Notes under the pieces: model-generated
Databases searched by the model: none
What the model saw: only the letters and a program-made list of their open reading frames with translations
What the model was told of the DNA's origin: nothing
Translations under genes and position numbers: made by a program
Part shown: piece after piece, positions 59,311 to 64,000 of the stretch
How positions within the stretch are numbered: the first letter of the stretch is position 1
Layout: the number at the start of each line of letters is the position of its first letter
Assembly: GCA_030272585.1 (NCBI GenBank)
Contig: BSYQ01000009.1
Coordinates: 434,001-498,000 of the forward strand
DNA: 64,000 nt
Direction of reading: 5' to 3'
Source: Bryopsis sp. KO-2023
Lineage: Eukaryota; Chlorophyta; Ulvophyceae; Bryopsidales; Bryopsidaceae

Positions 59311-60389
59311 CACTTTTTTGTGGAGTTTCCACACTTGCTTGTTCATCGAGCAAAAAAGCCCCTCCCCAAAGGAAAAAAAAGAGTTTGGAAAGGAATCAGT
59401 ACCATAATATGCATCTTTGTTTCTTCAACCTGTTTTGAGAATTGTGCTGACAAGAGCGCCAATCAAGACAGGTTCAGGGTTTTCCACCAAGCATTTTGAG
59501 CATTTTTTTCAAATTTGCACAATTCTTTATTTTCTTTGTTTTAAATGAAGATATAATACAGTGATGATGGAGGAGCATCCTGGTGGTGGATTTCTTATCG
59601 GAAAATGCTTAGAGAACAGGTCCAAGTTTGGGAGGGGGTTTTGCCATTGGATTAGATCAAGTCCTGGGTGGGTGATTTTGATTGGGTGCATATTATATAT
59701 AACATAACATATATATATAACACATGATATGTGCTATGCCTGATTTTATGCTTTTTTTGCTCAAAACATGGATGCAGGATCGTTTTGATTTAAACTAGCT
59801 TCTTGTTGGCTCAGAATTGTGTTTTTTTTCCCGGGGCAAGCATCATCATCTATGTTTTATTTTCGAATATCTGCGCAGGAGAATGATGTTGAAGCTCTCT
59901 GTCTTGCCTGCATCCTCCACATTGAGGAACACGCAGGATCAAATGAAATCATTATGTGGTGTAGACAATCACCATAAGAATATTATTGGGAAATGGCGAT
60001 GTATTGTCTCTCTGTGCTTAATGGAATCTTCCTGTTGCTCAATTAATTTCTCAGCATTCACGGGATCGTGCCAAACGTCCATTGTGACAAAAATAAAAAC
60101 TCCACCATAATACACAAAGAAACCAACCAACAAAGAAAACTCAGGAAATCCTTTGGTGGTGCCTGCAATGTTTTCCTCTGTCGAAAAGGTGTAAAACTCC
60201 TCGTTCTCTCACATTTCCAAAACACACAAAAAAAACACGAAGGATGGATGATCACGATCGTATTGGGTTTTCTCACCAGATCCGATCTGAAACGCGTCAT
60301 TGCTGAGGCTGGAGAACAGCACATCATCCTACAAGACAAAGAGGAAAAAACGACATCTCCCCCTTTTCCCGCCTTCCTGAGCGTTCTCC
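59311..60389. other. Intergenic with TA-rich tract
   Basis: AT-rich spacer with an irregular TA/CATA microsatellite at about 59690-59735. Short open frames show no domain. The last 100 bases before 60390 are GC-richer and probably hold the next gene's promoter. Confidence 0.45.
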
Positions 60390-62549
60390 ATGATGTCCAG
60401 CGCGAAAACATGTGCCGTCTGTGGCACATCCACACCATTTCGAAGCGGCAGGCCGCCGTTTTCGAAATCGCTGGCGGCCAAGACATCTGGTCACGTGACC
60501 AGAAGGCGGAGATCTCGACAGCTTGGGATCAGGGTGAGTGAAATCGTTGGTTTGCACACATACATGCATATGAGCCCCTTTTTTCAAGTTATACCACAAG
60601 ATTAAAGTTGGAAATGCTGGGGAGAAAATTGTTTGAAGAATACTGAAGGATAAAAAATGGGATATGGTGACAAACCCCCACCCCCTCAACCAAAACAATA
60701 AGGGTGATGCATATGAACTATTAATTGTTCATACCCCTGTGATCATCTCTTAGTCTTCAAATCGACGACTTCAGTATCTGGTTGTTCAGATGTGGGATTG
60801 TAATCATCCGTTCTGTTCCATTTTGTTACATTGAGGTTGAAACCTTGTTGTGTGAATGAGTGATACTGCTTATTGGAGCAATTGCAATATGATGTCAATT
60901 GGATCTCACACAGAAATTTTTGCTGGAAAAGTTAACCCAATGTCCCCTACTCTGAAACAACCCTTGATTTGTACAGTTTTATTGATGCTCCACCATGTAA
61001 CCAAAAATCGCGCCAACAACAAACCAACATAAATATATGCAAAGATCAGGCCAAAGCCCCTCCCACCAAATTCCAGATGTTCCTCATTAATTTGAAGTAA
61101 TGTTTTGGGGATATTGTTTTGAACCAGGCTGCTCTCAGTGAAGGGGTCTCGTTGGCAGTATCTCAGCAAGCCATCGCTTTCGGTGAGCAGTTTTTCCATT
61201 TTTTTATGAAACGAACAATGTTGTGCATTGAATGGGTTTCCCTGGTGATATCAAACTGCTTTGTTTTGTCTGACGAGGGTTGATGTTTTGCCTAAACAGT
61301 TTGCTCATTTTTTTGTTCAGGATTGTGTACTGTTGCAGAAGGGTTCTACACAAGGTAAAACATCATTATCGAAGTAATTCGGAGGTTACCCCGATGGGGT
61401 GATCTCAGCAGAAACCGGAAAATAAAAATAAAAAGAAAGGATGCAATGCAAGTATGTTTCTCCATTTATTTCTTGAGTTTCATTCACCTGGAAGGATTTT
61501 GTTGGTTCTATGAGGTTGGAGGGGAAAGTTGAAAAAACAACAATGAAGTTCTTTGATTTCTTGGTTATGGAACCTGAGAAGGTCTTTTTCGGTATAGAAA
61601 TTCATGAGGGTTTTTTTTCATGAGTTTTTTCTTGAAAATTGATGATTGATTCCAGAACACTTAACCATCGCTTTCTTCTTATACAGGAGTCAAATTCAAG
61701 AAGGCCGTGGTGGTCGTCCAGAAATTAAAACGATTGGAATCACCGGTGCTGGGTTTGTTCTAGTAAGTCCAGATATTATCAATACACACTGCCCCATCAT
61801 CTGCTCGATTTTCAGATTTCGTATTTCCTTTTTGATTGGACTGCTCCAAAAGTGAATACCGGTCTTGTTGTTCAGGCTGGACTTCTGGTCGGCAGTGATA
61901 TCGGCCTGTTACAACCCATTGGATTGATTGGTGGATGTGTCACTTCTGGATATGTTGCCTACAACTCATACACGAGGTTCCAAACCGTGGGTATGTTTTG
62001 AGCGAAGCATCCTTGCATTATCAAGAAACCTCCAATTTTTAATTGTGAAATTCATGTGAAGTCAGGGGTATGAAGTTGTTGCAGTTGTTAGGTTTGCTGG
62101 TGTTGGGAAGGCCCTTGAAAGTTGGCATTCAAGGTTTTAATACTTGGAAGAGCAAAAAATGTGTCACAGCAGTTTACTGTTGAGGTTCTGTATGCATCCA
62201 TTCAAACCTACGGAAAACAAATGTAAAAGAAAATGAAGTAATTTAAAATAAATAAATTCTGGGTAGCCTGTTGTATGTGATATACAATGCATAGTTGGAT
62301 GATTATTTGCGGAATATTCTATGGTGTGTTGGAAGTCTCCTTTGCCGGCCAGGTATATCCGAGTTCAAGGTGTTAACTTGCTTCGGGTTTTTATGTCAGA
62401 AATATGCATGTGTCTTTATTTTGGTCGTGTTTTTGTCAGAGAGCGATCCATTGGAGTGGCCGGGTCCCAGGGCATGGCCTGTGGGAGTTGCAGTTGGAAG
62501 CTTCTTTGTTTTCTTGGCTCTGTTTCAATCTCTTTTTAAGTTCCAGTGA
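60390..62549 (+). CDS. Unrecognised membrane protein, probably plastid-targeted
   Basis: Six exons (60390-60533, 61128-61182, 61321-61354, 61687-61762, 61816-61990, 62440-62549) join with every phase matching to 197 residues. The first 48 residues are Ser/Thr/Arg/Lys-rich without acidic residues (MMSSAKTCAVCGTSTPFRSG, then a TRRRRSRQLG run), like a plastid transit peptide. The mature part begins AALSEGVSLAVSQQAIAFGL, followed by RSQIQEGRGGRPEIK and a hydrophobic helix (IGITGAGFVLISYFLFDW). Then come a long Gly-rich hydrophobic stretch (LLQPIGLIGGCVTSGYVAYN), an acidic loop SDPLEWPGPRAWP and a last helix (VGVAVGSFFVFLALFQSLF). About three or four membrane spans. No family is recognised; a thylakoid or envelope location is inferred. 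Confidence 0.65.
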
Positions 62550-63432
62550 AACGGTCAGATTCTTTTTGGCATTTGATTCTTTGTACGCATCCAGTCGCCC
62601 TTTTGAACACCGAGATGCTCGATTTAATCATCATTGTTTTTTTTTTACTTCTTCTATTCCCATTTGATTAGCAATCAAATGGGTTAAAATGAGCAAAGAG
62701 AACTGAGATAGGTGGTGTGGGCCGCTGAAACATTTTGTGGAGAGCTCGGTGCAAGGCTCCAAGCAAGGAAGTTACTCTGGCACCCCTCATTTTCTTGTGA
62801 TTGGGAGAGCCCCCTCCGAAGAAAAATCTCTGCCGACTTCGAAAGGTGTTTTTTCCACCCACAAAAGGGGGGAACAAATGTCCGTGCCTGCAGGTGTTTT
62901 TGTTTCGACCTCTTCTTTCCCTAGTGTCTTTGGTTTCAGCATTGAGATCCACCCATTACAGGGCAGTGATCTTTCTCTTTACTTTATATATTGTTTAGAT
63001 TTGGGTTTCTAATATCTGGCAGATGAATGTCCACACAGCAACACAGCAGCAACGCTGTTTTGCTTTGTGAAAGGATAAAACGGATTCGTTGCATAGGAAA
63101 CACATTGGAAAGGCAACAGAAAGAGAGGAAAAGAAAGGAGGAAATAATCGATGGAACAACAGCCCAAATAATGCCGCAAAGAGCGCTCTCAAAGGCTGAA
63201 TCAAAGCGCGTTCATTACACGTCAAACTCCTGCAAACCAATCAGATATCCTACACGTTCCTTTGGCGCCGTCGTTTTTATGCCTTGCTGCAACATTTAAT
63301 GACAAAAAGAACTAGAAACACAACTGCTAGCTCCGCAAGCATCATCTGGTACGGTTTGACAGCTCTGCAGACGCCAGCTTAAGTCGAAGATCGCATTCTC
63401 TCAGCTGCCCTCGTGTTTCCATCAGCTCACTT
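62550..63432. other. Intergenic, convergent 3' ends
   Basis: Spacer between the unknown membrane protein and the coiled-coil gene. A CCAAT core is present near 63236, but no gene start can be linked to it. Nothing else is supported. Confidence 0.45.
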
Positions 63433-64000
63433 TCAAGCTTTCCGATTCTGGACCGGCAGGGCGAGTGTACCTACGGACACCAGCATCCCAGCTGTAATTT
63501 CCTGAAGAAAAGTCAGCCAACAGACAAACACCGGCGTCTTTAGAAAGATTCAAGACCGAGCCCACGAACCTCAACAGGTGTCTCAGTGATCGACAGAGCA
63601 AGGTTTTTGCTGGCTTCCATCATGGCTTCGGCGTTTTGGCGGAGATGGCATCGCAATTTGGAAAGACTCTCTGTCTGTTCAGCTTTGGGCATGCTGGGAC
63701 CCTGCCATCCAGATTCAACGACACGGGTGACCTCCTTCTCATCTACGAAAAGACTCAAAATCCTGAGCACATAACCGCTGCCAGCTAGAGGCAAAAAAGG
63801 GTTTCAGATGCCGAGCAGCGTTCGACCTCACGTTCAAGCACATCCAGACGCTTTTTCGAAGCTTTGACATCCACAAGAAGATGCGCGTTCTCGTGCTTTA
63901 AACCCACAATTTCCCTGCTTTTTCTGTCCAATTTTATGGTTAGCGCTTCAACATGCCGTTGGAGCACCTCCAGCTCCGCGTCTCGCGTCATCAAGGGTTG
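63433..64000 (-). CDS. Coiled-coil protein, 3' part only
   Basis: Three exons read on the minus strand: from beyond the window edge to 63832, then 63570-63784, then 63433-63501. The first is a heptad-rich coiled coil (AELEVLQRHVEALTIKLDRK, EIVGLKHENAHLLVDVKASK). The second continues (VLRILSLFVDEKEVTRVVES, LSKLRCHLRQNAEAMMEASK). The last is short and ends VGTLALPVQNRKA. Phases match at both junctions. The start lies outside the window, so overall length and family are unknown. Function cannot be assigned from a coiled coil alone. Confidence 0.6.

Noticed and set aside
1..64000. CRISPR arrays, operons, phage or viral insertions, rRNA
   Set aside because: None seen. All clear genes are spliced or single eukaryotic genes, and no direct-repeat arrays or viral hallmark genes occur.

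Overview
This window is nuclear DNA of an intron-rich photosynthetic eukaryote. Nearly every gene is split by GT-AG introns with pyrimidine-rich 3' ends. The gene set is purely eukaryotic: RCC1, GPN1, TRM10, SF-assemblin, an F-box/LRR protein and ER prolyl 4-hydroxylase. The light-harvesting gene at 48477-49403 encodes a chlorophyll a/b LHCII protein with a short transit peptide and no ER signal sequence. That points to a primary green plastid (green alga or streptophyte alga) rather than a complex plastid. I cannot name the species.

Layout. 0.8-6.1 kb: an RRM protein (-) head-to-head with a WDR13-like WD40 protein (+). 6.6-10.2 kb: SF-assemblin (+). 10.7-17.2 kb: TRM10 tRNA methyltransferase (-) head-to-head with a large TPR/DnaJ co-chaperone (+). 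18.5-22.2 kb: an ER DnaJ membrane protein (-) divergent from RCC1 (+). 23.2-29.9 kb: argininosuccinate lyase (-) divergent from an ER prolyl 4-hydroxylase with a ShKT domain (+). 30.3-33.7 kb: a doubtful small gene (-) and a TLC-domain membrane protein (+). 35.4-40.4 kb: an intronless UBL/RING gene (-), phosphoserine phosphatase (-), and a decayed inverted copy of the RING gene (+). 40.8-47.5 kb: GatB (-, with a small transposon in an intron) divergent from GPN1 (+). 48.5-50.1 kb: LHCII (+) and a tRNA-Met-like gene (-). 51.9-56.8 kb: an F-box/LRR protein (-) and a secreted cysteine-repeat protein (-). 58.7-64 kb: a MAPEG protein (+), an unrecognised, probably plastid-targeted membrane protein (+), and the 3' part of a coiled-coil gene (-) cut by the window end.

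The genes form no operon or pathway cluster. They are mostly housekeeping genes: tRNA modification and charging, amino-acid synthesis, chaperones, nuclear transport, RNA polymerase assembly and the cytoskeleton. Many occur as closely spaced divergent pairs (roughly 200-650 bp), so shared promoters are likely. The most novel item is the gene at 54773-56814: a signal peptide followed by one half and four full Cys-rich modules, one exon per module, all exons bounded by phase-2 introns, with alternating module subtypes. Other points of interest are the unknown plastid membrane protein, the inverted RING pseudogene, a TA-flanked MITE, a GC-AG intron and a changed trimerisation motif in LHCII. Exon coordinates come from reading splice sites and frames by eye; several 5' ends are uncertain and are flagged.
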